Below, one piece after another: positions 18,935 to 27,853 of a stretch of DNA of 64,000 nt (its first letter is position 1; the number at the start of each line of letters is the position of its first letter). Where the stretch lies: NCBI RefSeq assembly GCF_907164905.1, contig NZ_CAJRAF010000001.1, forward strand, positions 1,833,001 to 1,897,000, read 5' to 3'. This DNA is from Dyadobacter sp. CECT 9275. Its GTDB lineage: Bacteria > Bacteroidota > Bacteroidia > Cytophagales > Spirosomataceae. Both the position numbers and the translations under genes were made by a program. Below the pieces are notes generated by a model that made no database searches, was not told the origin of the DNA, and was given only the letters and a program-made list of their open reading frames with translations.

Positions 18935-19288
18935 TCAGTATTTAACGCCCAGGCTGTCTAGTTCCTTTTTTGTTACAGTAGGAGGAAAAACGCCTGACTT
19001 TAGCTTTTTTTCAACCAGTTTACCTGTCCGCAGCGCCAATGCTTCGGTTTCAAATCCTTTTGTTCCTGGGATCCCGGGCAAATACTTCTGTTCGATAATG
19101 AGCGTGGTATCCTCGTAGATCCGATACCCCCAGGCAGTTGCAGTATACTGCACTGCCTCTACTTTCAGGTGGGGTAGGGTAATATGCTGAGCGGATGATT
19201 CCTTGCCCTTTTTACAGGAAACCAGGTAGCCACCCCATAAAACAACTAAGGCAGCTACCTGGATTTTATATCTGATGCTTTTAAGCAC
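18935..19288 (-). CDS. DUF4907 lipoprotein
   Basis: 117 residues. Signal peptide with lipobox LVSC (Cys25), then KKGKESS. The mature domain (VQYTATAWGYRIYEDTTLIIEQKYLPGIPGTKGFETEALALRTGKLVEKKL) has the W-G-Y-x-I and IPG-x-x-GF pattern of DUF4907, a small Bacteroidota family of unknown function. It lies 8 bases after the Kelch gene stop and is surely co-transcribed with it. Confidence 0.8.
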   Translation of the reverse strand: MLKSIRYKIQVAALVVLWGGYLVSCKKGKESSAQHITLPHLKVEAVQYTATAWGYRIYEDTTLIIEQKYLPGIPGTKGFETEALALRTGKLVEKKLKSGVFPPTVTKKELDSLGVKY

Positions 19289-19296
19289 GAGGCAAA

Positions 19297-20325
19297 TTAA
19301 TTGTCGTCGTCGTCCTGAGCCGCGGTCGGATCAAACGCCCAGAAATCATCATAACCACTGGATCCGGAAGGGCTTCCAGTTCCTATATAACCATAGTTTC
19401 CGATAGCGAAGCCACCTGCAAAGCCTCTTGCCTGCAGGAATGGAGCCACCTCTGTCCAAACATTGGTGCCCGGTACATATTCCCATACGTCGGAAGCATT
19501 TTGCCCGCCAACGATGTAGGCCTTTTCGTTGATGACCAGTGCAAGACCGTGCGCACGTGCAGGGAATTCATCGTCATCCTCGTGTTCCATTTTAATCCAT
19601 GAACCTTTTCCGGCGTTACCGGTAGGGTCAAACTGATACAGATCTTTGGTGTTGGCACCGGAGTTGTTCAATCCGAATCCTACATAACCTTTGCCGCCTA
19701 CCGTGAACGAAATGGCTCCTCTTCTTTTACCGCCGGTGAAAGTTGCAATTTCAGTCCAGGTATCATTGGTTGGATTGTATTCGTAAAAATCCTGGTAGTA
19801 TCCCGAACCGTTGTAGCCCAGACCTACGTATCCTTTATCTCCAACGACAAAGGCCGACGCATACTGACGGGTACCTCCCTTGAAGTCGGCAACCGTATCC
19901 CAGCTGTTGGCAACGGGGTCATACACAAAGAAATCTTTTTTATAACCGTTGTCAACGAGCGTATTGCCATCGAATCCGGTACCTACGTAGGCTTTGCCGC
20001 CGATCACAAAGGCAACTGCATCATGCCTGCCGGTTCCGGGGAATTCCGCAGTCTGCGACCAGATTTTCCCGGCGGCGTCGTATGCCCAGATATCTTTTAC
20101 GTATTTAATCGTTTCGTTGGTGAGGCCTGTGCCGATGTATCCTTTATTACCGATTACAAAACTTACGGCCCTGGTTCTTGCTGAACCGCCATAACTTGGG
20201 ATACCATCCCTGAACCAGTTTCCTAATTTATCAGCTTCTGCATCACTGTTTTTGCAGCTTACCTGAAATAAAGCTGTTGAAGCAACTAGAAGGGCTAATG
20301 ATGTCTTTTTTAAAGTATTGAACAT
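19297..20325 (-). CDS. Kelch-repeat beta-propeller lipoprotein
   Basis: 342 residues from the ATG at 20325 (an upstream ATG at 20367 would place 14 polar residues before the signal peptide). MFNTLKKTSLALLVASTALFQVSC gives a lipoprotein signal with Cys24. Six or so repeats of about 48 residues follow, each with G-YVG-G and a D-x-x-x-YDP-x-x-x-W pattern (for example DFFVYDPVANSW), a Kelch beta-propeller. Such propellers bind proteins or glycans at the surface. It shares a divergent intergenic region with the DUF4270 gene and an operon with the DUF4907 gene. Confidence 0.85.
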   Translation of the reverse strand: MFNTLKKTSLALLVASTALFQVSCKNSDAEADKLGNWFRDGIPSYGGSARTRAVSFVIGNKGYIGTGLTNETIKYVKDIWAYDAAGKIWSQTAEFPGTGRHDAVAFVIGGKAYVGTGFDGNTLVDNGYKKDFFVYDPVANSWDTVADFKGGTRQYASAFVVGDKGYVGLGYNGSGYYQDFYEYNPTNDTWTEIATFTGGKRRGAISFTVGGKGYVGFGLNNSGANTKDLYQFDPTGNAGKGSWIKMEHEDDDEFPARAHGLALVINEKAYIVGGQNASDVWEYVPGTNVWTEVAPFLQARGFAGGFAIGNYGYIGTGSPSGSSGYDDFWAFDPTAAQDDDDN

Positions 20326-20433
20326 GAAAAAATTATGGTTTGACGAATTGTTACTCATGAAAATCAAAAAAACAAGCGAAAACTTTACGAACCGGGCGGC
20401 GATTATACAGCGCTGCTCAATCTAAATTTTTTG

Positions 20434-20441
20434 CAAACATA
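20434..20441 (-). promoter_or_regulatory. -7 promoter element of the Kelch/DUF4907 operon
   Basis: Minus-strand TATGTTTG matches TAnnTTTG; it would give a leader of about 100 bases before the ATG at 20325. Confidence 0.5.
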
Positions 20442-20853
20442 ACATCTTGCCTCTGGTATGTAAAATAAAGCAAATGTTTTTTGTCTAAAACTTTTCGGAG
20501 GAGAGCTATTTCCTAACGAAAGGAGCTGCCTGGATGTTGTGGTCCGATGCATCCAATAAAGGCCACCGGCTTTTATTTTTTTCAAAAGATTACCCTGCCA
20601 GAAACTAAAATAGAAGCCTTCTTTCATCGTTTAAGTTATCATTTGCCACGAAACGGTTTTAAGAAGCGTATCAGACTGGCAGAGGATATGAATGGTATTT
20701 GCCTCGTATTGGTAAAGATATCAGTCATTTTTTGTCCTTTTTGCTTGCGCTTACAATAGCATACGTACATTTGTAGGATTTTGTTGCAAAAGAGAAAGGG
20801 CATGTAATTACTTATGTTTCTACAATACATGTTGTAAATATGTTTACATCTGA

Positions 20854-20861
20854 TAATTTTG
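20854..20861 (+). promoter_or_regulatory. -7 promoter element of the DUF4270 gene
   Basis: TAATTTTG matches TAnnTTTG 23 bases before the ATG at 20885; TTG at 20832-20834 is at about -33 distance. Confidence 0.6.
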
Positions 20862-20884
20862 CACTTTTACCGTTCCTTTAATAA

Positions 20885-22279
20885 ATGAAATTCAATTCAC
20901 ATTCTGCAAAGGCATTCTCTTTCCGGATATCCGGTTTTTTGATAATACTAGGATTATGTTATTCATTGTCAGGCTGTACGTGGGGCGATCAGATTGCTTC
21001 CCTTACGCAACCGAATCCTGATGATTTCGCTGTATATTACTCTGATACTTCTACTGTAAGGATGTCTACCATCGCCTACGATTCCGTAATGACAGGCGGG
21101 GCGAGCCGGTTGCTTTTTGGACAGTATGTTGATCCTTATTTTGGAAAAGTAACCGCGACACCATTTACGCAGCCTACCCTGGAAGGATCTCTTACGGTGC
21201 CGGAAGAGGCGGTTTATGACTCAATCATCGTGTCCATAGGTTACGACAAATATTATTACGGGGATACCACCAAGATCATGAATCTGGGAATTCATGCCAT
21301 CCAGAGTGATATCATGGCACGGAGCAGCTATTTTAATACCAGCACGATGCCATACGATCCCAAACCTCTTGGAAAGTTAAGATTTTATCCAAGGCCTAAA
21401 AGGGATTCTGTCATTACCGTCAGATTGTCGGACGAATTTGGTAATAAGATTTTTGACATGGCAAAGGGTAACCTGCTTACTGCCGCTACGGACTGGACCA
21501 ACGTGCTGCTGGGAATTGCCATTGTACCCGGAGCTTCCGATAACGGGGCGGTCATCGGTATCAAGTGGCCCGACAATGCAACGGCTATTCAGCTGCATTA
21601 TCATACTGTTGGTACTGAGGGTGTAGTGGAGGGCTACGCCGGTATTAAAGTCAATGCCGCATATAACCAGATCCTGACCGACAGGACCGGAACGCAGCTT
21701 GTGAAACTGCCTAAAACCAAGCGGTTATCCATTCCTTCTGACGAAACAGGAAATATGTCGTTTATCCAGGCCGGGGCTGGTTTGGTAACCCGTATTGACA
21801 TTCCTACTGTACGGGAACTGAAGTATGTCAAATACTCGGTAGCTAATAAGGCATTTCTGAAGTTATATCCAGTGGATCAGTCGGTGACTGATTTCTTAAC
21901 CCCACCAGCATATTTATATATATATCGTGTAAATAAGAATAACGAGTATTACAGCAGTGCGTCAACAGGAGGGCCATTAGCCTTGACGGACCTCACTGGT
22001 AGTACAGCGATAAGAGGGGTATACGATCGGGATAGTTTGAACAATGAACCTTTTTATCGGTTTGACATCAGTTCTTACGTTGCCAATATTCTTTTAAGCG
22101 ATTATCAAATTGATGAAGGACTGGTGCTGATCAACTCTCAGCTTGGAGGAGCACTGTACCCTGAGACCAACACGGATTTTGTGAAGTCGGTGAACCGCCT
22201 GGTAATTGCAGGGCCCAATTCGGGAAGAAAAAGCCCGAAACTTGAATTGTATTATACCACGGTGAAGGTGAAAGAGTAA
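20885..22279 (+). CDS. DUF4270 lipoprotein
   Basis: 464 residues. Signal peptide with lipobox SLSGC (Cys31). Mature protein matches the DUF4270 layout: a short D-F-x-V-YYSDTS stretch near the N-terminus, TRLLFGQY-like VDPYFGKVTA, then long beta-rich repeats ending with IAGPNSGRKSPKLELYYT. DUF4270 proteins are confined to Bacteroidota and their role is unknown; surface location is likely. Divergently placed from the Kelch and DUF4907 genes. Confidence 0.85.
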   Translation: MKFNSHSAKAFSFRISGFLIILGLCYSLSGCTWGDQIASLTQPNPDDFAVYYSDTSTVRMSTIAYDSVMTGGASRLLFGQYVDPYFGKVTATPFTQPTLEGSLTVPEEAVYDSIIVSIGYDKYYYGDTTKIMNLGIHAIQSDIMARSSYFNTSTMPYDPKPLGKLRFYPRPKRDSVITVRLSDEFGNKIFDMAKGNLLTAATDWTNVLLGIAIVPGASDNGAVIGIKWPDNATAIQLHYHTVGTEGVVEGYAGIKVNAAYNQILTDRTGTQLVKLPKTKRLSIPSDETGNMSFIQAGAGLVTRIDIPTVRELKYVKYSVANKAFLKLYPVDQSVTDFLTPPAYLYIYRVNKNNEYYSSASTGGPLALTDLTGSTAIRGVYDRDSLNNEPFYRFDISSYVANILLSDYQIDEGLVLINSQLGGALYPETNTDFVKSVNRLVIAGPNSGRKSPKLELYYTTVKVKE

Positions 22280-22300
22280 AACAGACTTTTGTTATCCCGT

Positions 22301-22340
22301 AACGCCATTCAACTCAGCTGAAGTGAATGGCGTTTTTTTA
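22301..22340 (+). terminator. Intrinsic terminator of the DUF4270 gene
   Basis: AACGCCATTCA at 22301-22311 pairs with TGAATGGCGTT at 22324-22334, followed by a T-run. It separates this gene from the convergent bestrophin gene. Confidence 0.85.
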
Positions 22341-22360
22341 TAAGAGACATACCTCGTCAG

Positions 22361-23263
22361 TTACATCACCACCCCGCTTCTTGGAAGAATGGGTGACGGG
22401 ATCTGCTGCTCGCCGATGATTTGTAACAGGTTAATTTCGATGGTCCGGGAAAGAGAAGTCATCGGTATGTCATTAGACACTCCCTCGAAGGGGTTCTGCA
22501 GGGTGTAGGCAATCCACTCAACATATAAGAATAGGAAAGAAATCACGAAAGTGATCGGGATGGCAATGCGGCCAATGCTGTCAATCAATCCCATGGGAAG
22601 AATAAGGGTGAAAATAAAGATGACCAGGTTAATGAAAAAACTGTATTGTGTTGGGAAAACAGTATTCTTGATGCGTTCACATTTACCCATGGCGTCGCAA
22701 AGCCTGCGGATGGTATCATCAATGCTTTGAAAAAACAGTGGATCAAGCTTTCCTGCATGATATAACTTTGTGATTCTTTCTTCGATCAGGAGCAAGATGG
22801 CATTCGGCACATTGCTGTGTCCGGAAATAAATGCCAACTCCTCGGGTTTCAGGTGCAAGTCCGCATAAACCAGAACGGCCTCTTTCCGCAGTGAATTTGC
22901 CAGCGCATAACACCACGCGATCTGAAGATGAGCTATATTTTGGATTATTTCTTCTTTTTCCAGCGGATTTATACCCGCAAAAGCGATTGACTGGCGCAAC
23001 AGCGTCCTGCTGTCGTTCACGATGGCGCCCCAAACCTTACGTGCCTCCCACCAGCGGTCATAAGCAGAGTTGGTCCTGAAACCCAATAGCAGCGCTAATG
23101 CCGTACCAAGTATGCTGATGATGGAAATGGGGAACACAAGGAAATGCCAGTTGTAATAATTGTATAGATAAAATACAAGAGCCGCATAAGTGTTGATGGC
23201 AATAAGTCCCGGCCAGATGGCCCTTAGAATGCTCCATACCGAGAATACCTGTTTTACGTACAT
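22361..23263 (-). CDS. Bestrophin-family ion channel
   Basis: 300 residues, typical for bacterial bestrophins (UPF0187). The family signature RTNSAYDRWWEARKVWGAIVNDSR lies at about 62-85 and is followed by several helices; two hydrophobic segments sit near the N-terminus (about 17-58) and two near the middle/C-terminus (about 210-255). Bacterial members form pentameric cation channels in the inner membrane. The start is the only ATG before the conserved region. It lies downstream of the RND operon, separated by a hairpin. Confidence 0.9.
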   Translation of the reverse strand: MYVKQVFSVWSILRAIWPGLIAINTYAALVFYLYNYYNWHFLVFPISIISILGTALALLLGFRTNSAYDRWWEARKVWGAIVNDSRTLLRQSIAFAGINPLEKEEIIQNIAHLQIAWCYALANSLRKEAVLVYADLHLKPEELAFISGHSNVPNAILLLIEERITKLYHAGKLDPLFFQSIDDTIRRLCDAMGKCERIKNTVFPTQYSFFINLVIFIFTLILPMGLIDSIGRIAIPITFVISFLFLYVEWIAYTLQNPFEGVSNDIPMTSLSRTIEINLLQIIGEQQIPSPILPRSGVVM

Positions 23264-23333
23264 TGAAAGTGTTGGTTATGAATTTTTTCTGATTATTTTT
23301 TGAGAAGCTACGTAGAAATAATTCCAGGACAAC

Positions 23334-23366
23334 ACAAAAGGCGCGGTATTTTACCACGCCTTTTGT
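23334..23366. terminator. Hairpin between the RND operon and the bestrophin gene
   Basis: ACAAAAGGCG at 23334-23343 pairs with CGCCTTTTGT at 23357-23366, with an inner GGTA/TACC stem around a short loop. It lies 38 bases after the AcrB-like stop; the U-run on the minus strand is weak. Confidence 0.6.
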
Positions 23367-23404
23367 TATTTTGTTAAATATTTAAGGAAATGCGAAATCC
23401 AGTT

Positions 23405-26400
23405 TTACAGAGTCTCGGGATCGGTATCTACTGTATGTTTTTTCTTACCCATCACCAGTTTTTCGATAGCCACAAACAGTACCGGAACCACAAAAATGGC
23501 GAGTGAAGTAGCTGCGAGCATCCCTCCGAAAACTGTCCAGCCGATGGTCTTTCTGGACTCAGCAGCCGCGCCACTGGCAAATGCCAGAGGCAGTACCCCC
23601 AGAATAAAGGCCAGTGAGGTCATGATGATGGGTCGTAACCGCAGCCCGACGGCCTCCAGTGTAGCCGCGATCAGATCCATGCCGTTGTCTACCCGTTCTT
23701 TTGCAAACTCTACGATCAGGATGGCATTTTTTGCAGCGAGCCCGATCAGCGTGATGAGCCCGATCTGGGCATAGATATTATTGGACAGATTGGGCAGGAA
23801 AGTAAGCGTAAGGATAGAACCGAAGGCTCCGATGGGTACCGCGAAAAGTACGGAAAAAGGAATGGACCAGCTCTCGTAAAGCGCTGCCAGGAAAAGGAAT
23901 ACAAAAACAATGGAAATCGCGAAAATGGTGGTCGTGCTGTTTCCGGCTTTGATCTCTTCACTGCTCATTCCCGAAAATTCGTAGCTATAGCCGGCAGGAA
24001 GTGTTTCCGCCACTTCACGGAGCGCTGTAATAGCCTGCCCGCTGCTGTAACCCGGTTTGGGTGTTCCGTTAATTTCCACTGAACGATAAATATTGTAATG
24101 GGATATCAAAGCAGGGTTTTCCACTACTTTTGACGTCACCAAAGCACTCAGCGGTATCATACTACCTTGATCATTGCGGACATAAAACTTCTGAATTTTG
24201 TCCAGAGACGACCGGAAACTGCTGTCGGCCTGCACCATCACCCTGAAATTCCGTCCGTACAAGTTAAAATCATTCACATAACTACTTCCCAGCAGGGTAG
24301 ACAGCGAGCTGAATACGTCAGATACCTTCACACCCAGTTTTTTGGTCTTATCCCGGTCCACATCCAACTGATAACTCGGCGTGCGTGCGTTAAAGAAAGT
24401 ATAGGCCAGCCCAATCTCCGGCCGTTTGTTAACGGCGGCCATGAAATTCCTGGCAACCGCTTCAAACTGTTGAATATTGTCGGTACTGGTTGACTGCTGC
24501 AGTTCAAAAGTAAAGCCGGAAGTGGCCCCCAATCCGGGAATAGCCGGAGGAGCAATGGCAAGTATCCGTGCTTCTTTGATATCCGCCGTTCGCTTTTTGA
24601 TCTCAGCAATAACCGCCTGCACGTGATGTTCTGCGCCTTTCCGGTCTGCCCAGGGATGCAGGTTGACAAACAGCGTACCCACGTTGGATTTGTTGGAGAA
24701 ACTTACCACATTCAGACCGGCCAGCCCCCCTGCCACACGTACCTCAGGAATCGTCTGGATCCTCTTCATGACCTCTTTCATCATGGCAATATTACGCGTT
24801 GTAGAGGTGGCTTCCTGCATTTCATAGGTTACAAAAAGACGTCCTTCGTCTTCAATGGGTATAAATCCTGTGGGTTTGTTCTTAAAAAGAAAGAAAAGTC
24901 CCACAAACAGGCACACCATCATGACAAGCACCAGCGGAGTTGCTTTTATCCATTTGGCCACGCCATTGGTATAACCATGAGATACTTTATCAAACCATCT
25001 GTTAAAACGGTCAAAGAACTTTTCAAGCCAGTTCTTTTTATCGTTAGCACCTTTGGAGGGTTTCAGCATGAGCGCACAAAGGGCAGGTGTAAGCGATAAG
25101 GCAACAAATGCCGAAAGCAATACTGAAACGGCTATGGTAATGGCAAACTGCTGATACAGCCTGCCCACAATACCAGGAACAAAACTTACCGGTACGAACA
25201 CTGCAGCCAGGATGAGCGCAATGGCGATCACCGGGCCGGAGATATCTTTCATGGCCTTGATGGTCGCTTCTTTGGGCGACATTTTGTTGTGGTCAATATA
25301 ATGTTGCACGGCCTCTACCACTACAATGGCATCATCGACTACGATACCAATGGCCAGTACGAAGGCAAAGAGCGTCAGCGTATTGATCGTAAATCCAAAA
25401 GGAATGAAGAAAACAAATGTACCGATCAGCGAAACAGGAATTGCGAGAATGGGGATGAGGGTGGCGCGCCAGTTCTGAAGGAAGAGGAATACCACAATCA
25501 CCACCAGGATCATCGCTTCTGCAAAAGTGTGAAGTACTTCTTCAATCGATACCTGTACAACGGTGGCTGTTTCTGTTGGAATGGTATAGTCAATATCCTT
25601 CGGGAAGGTTTTTTTCATAGCTTCCAGTGCCTTGATGACGCCTTCGTACGTTTCCAGTGCATTGGCACCGGGGGCCTGGTAAATCAGTACAAAAGCGGCG
25701 GGTTTTCCATTGACAAAGGCATTGGATGCATAGTCGAATTTACCCAGCTCCACCCTGGCAACATCGCGGAGATAGACCACGCTGCCTTCAGCCGGTGACG
25801 ATCGGACAATGATGTTCTCAAACTGCTCCTGGGTGTTCAAACGGCTATTGGTCAGGACGCTGTATTCAAAACTCTGTGTATTGGGCTGAGGGTTACCACC
25901 CACGGTACCTGCCGCTATCTGGAGATTCTGTTCCGCCAGCGCTGCTGAAATGTCCGCAGGTGTCATCTTGAGGTTGGCTAGCTTTTCTGGGTTAAGCCAG
26001 ATACGCATACCAAAGTCATCGGCACGAGATACGATATCACCCACACCTTTGACACGCTGAAGGGCGTCTTTGAGATAGATGTTGGCATAATTACCTATGA
26101 ACTGCGCATCGTGCGTTCCGTTGGGAGAGTACAGCGCCAGGGCGATCATGATACTGGGCTGGCGTTTACGGACGGTAAGTCCCAGCCGCTTCACGGCGTC
26201 GGGCAGCGTGGGTTCTGCCACGCTTACCCGGTTCTGCACATCCAGGGCCGCAATGTTGACGTCTGTGCCTACATCAAAAACAACGTTGATACTGCTTTGC
26301 CCGCTGCTGGTGGAGTTACTGGACATGTAGGTCATGCCGGGCGTACCGTTGATCTGCGTTTCAATAGGCGTGGTGGTGGTTTGCTCCACCGTTTGCGCAT

Positions 26401-26560
26401 CAGCACCGGTAAAATTCCCGGAAATTGTAACCGTCGGCGGGGTTACGTCGGGGTACTGTGCCACAGGTAAGGTGGTTAACGAAATTAGCCCCACCAGCAC
26501 CAGCACCACCGATGTTACAATGGCGGTTATTGGCCTTTTAATAAAAATATCTGCAATCAT
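23405..26560 (-). CDS. RND multidrug efflux pump, inner-membrane transporter (AcrB/HAE1 type)
   Basis: 1051 residues, full length for the HAE1 family. It opens with MIADIFIKRPITAIVTSVVLVLVG (helix 1), then ARPPTV-like porter domain, TM helices 2-6 at about 335-495 with the proton-relay Asp pair in GIVVDDAIVVVEAV (helix 4), a second porter half and helices 8-12 at about 870-1035 (IGLITLIGLAAKNAILIVEFA). The complex exports hydrophobic compounds using the proton gradient. Third gene of the operon, 93 bases after the adaptor. No regulator gene lies beside it, so the drug range is unknown. Confidence 0.95.
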   Translation of the reverse strand: MIADIFIKRPITAIVTSVVLVLVGLISLTTLPVAQYPDVTPPTVTISGNFTGADAQTVEQTTTTPIETQINGTPGMTYMSSNSTSSGQSSINVVFDVGTDVNIAALDVQNRVSVAEPTLPDAVKRLGLTVRKRQPSIMIALALYSPNGTHDAQFIGNYANIYLKDALQRVKGVGDIVSRADDFGMRIWLNPEKLANLKMTPADISAALAEQNLQIAAGTVGGNPQPNTQSFEYSVLTNSRLNTQEQFENIIVRSSPAEGSVVYLRDVARVELGKFDYASNAFVNGKPAAFVLIYQAPGANALETYEGVIKALEAMKKTFPKDIDYTIPTETATVVQVSIEEVLHTFAEAMILVVIVVFLFLQNWRATLIPILAIPVSLIGTFVFFIPFGFTINTLTLFAFVLAIGIVVDDAIVVVEAVQHYIDHNKMSPKEATIKAMKDISGPVIAIALILAAVFVPVSFVPGIVGRLYQQFAITIAVSVLLSAFVALSLTPALCALMLKPSKGANDKKNWLEKFFDRFNRWFDKVSHGYTNGVAKWIKATPLVLVMMVCLFVGLFFLFKNKPTGFIPIEDEGRLFVTYEMQEATSTTRNIAMMKEVMKRIQTIPEVRVAGGLAGLNVVSFSNKSNVGTLFVNLHPWADRKGAEHHVQAVIAEIKKRTADIKEARILAIAPPAIPGLGATSGFTFELQQSTSTDNIQQFEAVARNFMAAVNKRPEIGLAYTFFNARTPSYQLDVDRDKTKKLGVKVSDVFSSLSTLLGSSYVNDFNLYGRNFRVMVQADSSFRSSLDKIQKFYVRNDQGSMIPLSALVTSKVVENPALISHYNIYRSVEINGTPKPGYSSGQAITALREVAETLPAGYSYEFSGMSSEEIKAGNSTTTIFAISIVFVFLFLAALYESWSIPFSVLFAVPIGAFGSILTLTFLPNLSNNIYAQIGLITLIGLAAKNAILIVEFAKERVDNGMDLIAATLEAVGLRLRPIIMTSLAFILGVLPLAFASGAAAESRKTIGWTVFGGMLAATSLAIFVVPVLFVAIEKLVMGKKKHTVDTDPETL

Positions 26561-26653
26561 ATTATTGTCAGTATCTAATGAAAATGAAATAGGAGCGGAG
26601 AAACGGCCCGGATCACTGTACCCGTTTTTTTACTCAGCCCGCATTTTTAAGGA

Positions 26654-27790
26654 TTACTTTTTAGGAGCTTCGGCGGGTTTTGTCTGCGGGTTTTCGGTGG
26701 TAACCACGGCTCCTTCCCTCAAATTCTGAACACCTTCCACGGCAATTTTTTCACCGTCTTTAAGGCCTTCTTTCACAATAATGTCTTTGCCCAGCGAAGT
26801 GCCAAGTACAACGCGTCTCTGGCTAACCTTGCTGCTGTCTCCCAATACGTACACAAAATATTCACCCAATTGCTCAGTTACCGCTTTGTAAGGTATTGTA
26901 ACCGATTTACCCGCTACATTGAGTACCCTTACAGTCCCGCTCATGCCTGCCCGAAGTAAATTATCCTTATTTGGAAAAATAAGGCGCGTGCGGATAGTAC
27001 CGGTCTGAGGATCAACGGCTCTATCCATTAATGAGATTTTGCCAGGGTATGGATAAATATCGGTACCGAATTTAAGGGTAAAGGTCGAATCCGCAGCTTT
27101 ACTGTTTTTGATGAAATTGCTGAAACGGTATATCTCTTTCTGATCCACATTAAAATCAACCGCCAGCTGATTGTCGGTGGAAACGGTGTTCAGCACGGTC
27201 TGTCCTGCGGAAACCGGAGAGCCTGCTTTTACACTTGAAATGCCAATTACACCATCAAACGGCGCGGTTATTCTGGTATATCTTACATTGGTCTGTACTG
27301 CTTTGATACTGGCTTTGGCTGCATCCGCCTGTTTTTTTGCTACCTCAAGGGCAGCATCTGCATTGTCAACGAGTTGCTTGGCAACGGCATCGTTTTTGTC
27401 AAGCTCATGATAGCGGTCAGCATCTTTCTGTGCTTTCACCAGGTTAGCTTCCTGAACATTCAGGTTGGCAACAGCCTGGTCGTAATTAGCAGTATAGAGC
27501 TGAGCATCAATGGTATACAAAAGCTGTCCCTTACGTACCCGCGCACCATCCTGAAAATGAACACCGGTCACAAACCCTGTGACCTGCGGCCGTAATTCAA
27601 TCTGGTTCAGTGGTACAACGCTTCCGGGATACTCGTCATAATAAGAAGCTTCAATACTGGTCACTTCGGTAAGTGTCACAGGCACCGCAGGTGGAGCGGC
27701 AGGTTGTTGCTGTTGGTTTTTATTCCCGCACGACATCATCACTGCGGCGAGAATGACTACTGATAAATATTTTTTAGATTCTGAAAACAT
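26654..27790 (-). CDS. RND efflux periplasmic adaptor lipoprotein (MFP)
   Basis: 378 residues. Lipobox MMSC with Cys21, then a Gln/Pro-rich spacer. The barrel-sandwich lipoyl halves are recognisable (IELRPQVTGFVTGVHFQDGARVRKGQLLYTID and ITAPFDGVIGISSVKAGSPVSAGQ), separated by a helical hairpin (about 100-165) rich in Ala, Lys and Asp; a beta-barrel and membrane-proximal domain follow. It bridges the pump and the TolC-like channel. It lies 63 bases after the TolC-like gene. The C-terminus is Pro/Ala/Lys-rich. Confidence 0.95.
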   Translation of the reverse strand: MFSESKKYLSVVILAAVMMSCGNKNQQQQPAAPPAVPVTLTEVTSIEASYYDEYPGSVVPLNQIELRPQVTGFVTGVHFQDGARVRKGQLLYTIDAQLYTANYDQAVANLNVQEANLVKAQKDADRYHELDKNDAVAKQLVDNADAALEVAKKQADAAKASIKAVQTNVRYTRITAPFDGVIGISSVKAGSPVSAGQTVLNTVSTDNQLAVDFNVDQKEIYRFSNFIKNSKAADSTFTLKFGTDIYPYPGKISLMDRAVDPQTGTIRTRLIFPNKDNLLRAGMSGTVRVLNVAGKSVTIPYKAVTEQLGEYFVYVLGDSSKVSQRRVVLGTSLGKDIIVKEGLKDGEKIAVEGVQNLREGAVVTTENPQTKPAEAPKK

Positions 27791-27853
27791 ATGTCAAGGA
27801 CGTTTTTCTCTTTAATTTTTTGTTCTGATGGTGTTAATATGCACAGCGCCGGA

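Larger units (their letters stand above)
20326..20884. other. Divergent intergenic region, 559 bases, no supported gene
   Basis: Small ORFs on both strands here have no convincing features. The region carries one -7 promoter element for each flanking gene: minus-strand TATGTTTG at 20441-20434 for the Kelch gene and plus-strand TAATTTTG at 20854-20861 for the DUF4270 gene. The 400 bases between them are unusually long for this window and otherwise unexplained. Confidence 0.5.

Noticed and set aside
20403..20627. ORF of 74 residues between the Kelch and DUF4270 genes
   Set aside because: It runs across the candidate promoter of the Kelch operon and has no recognisable features.
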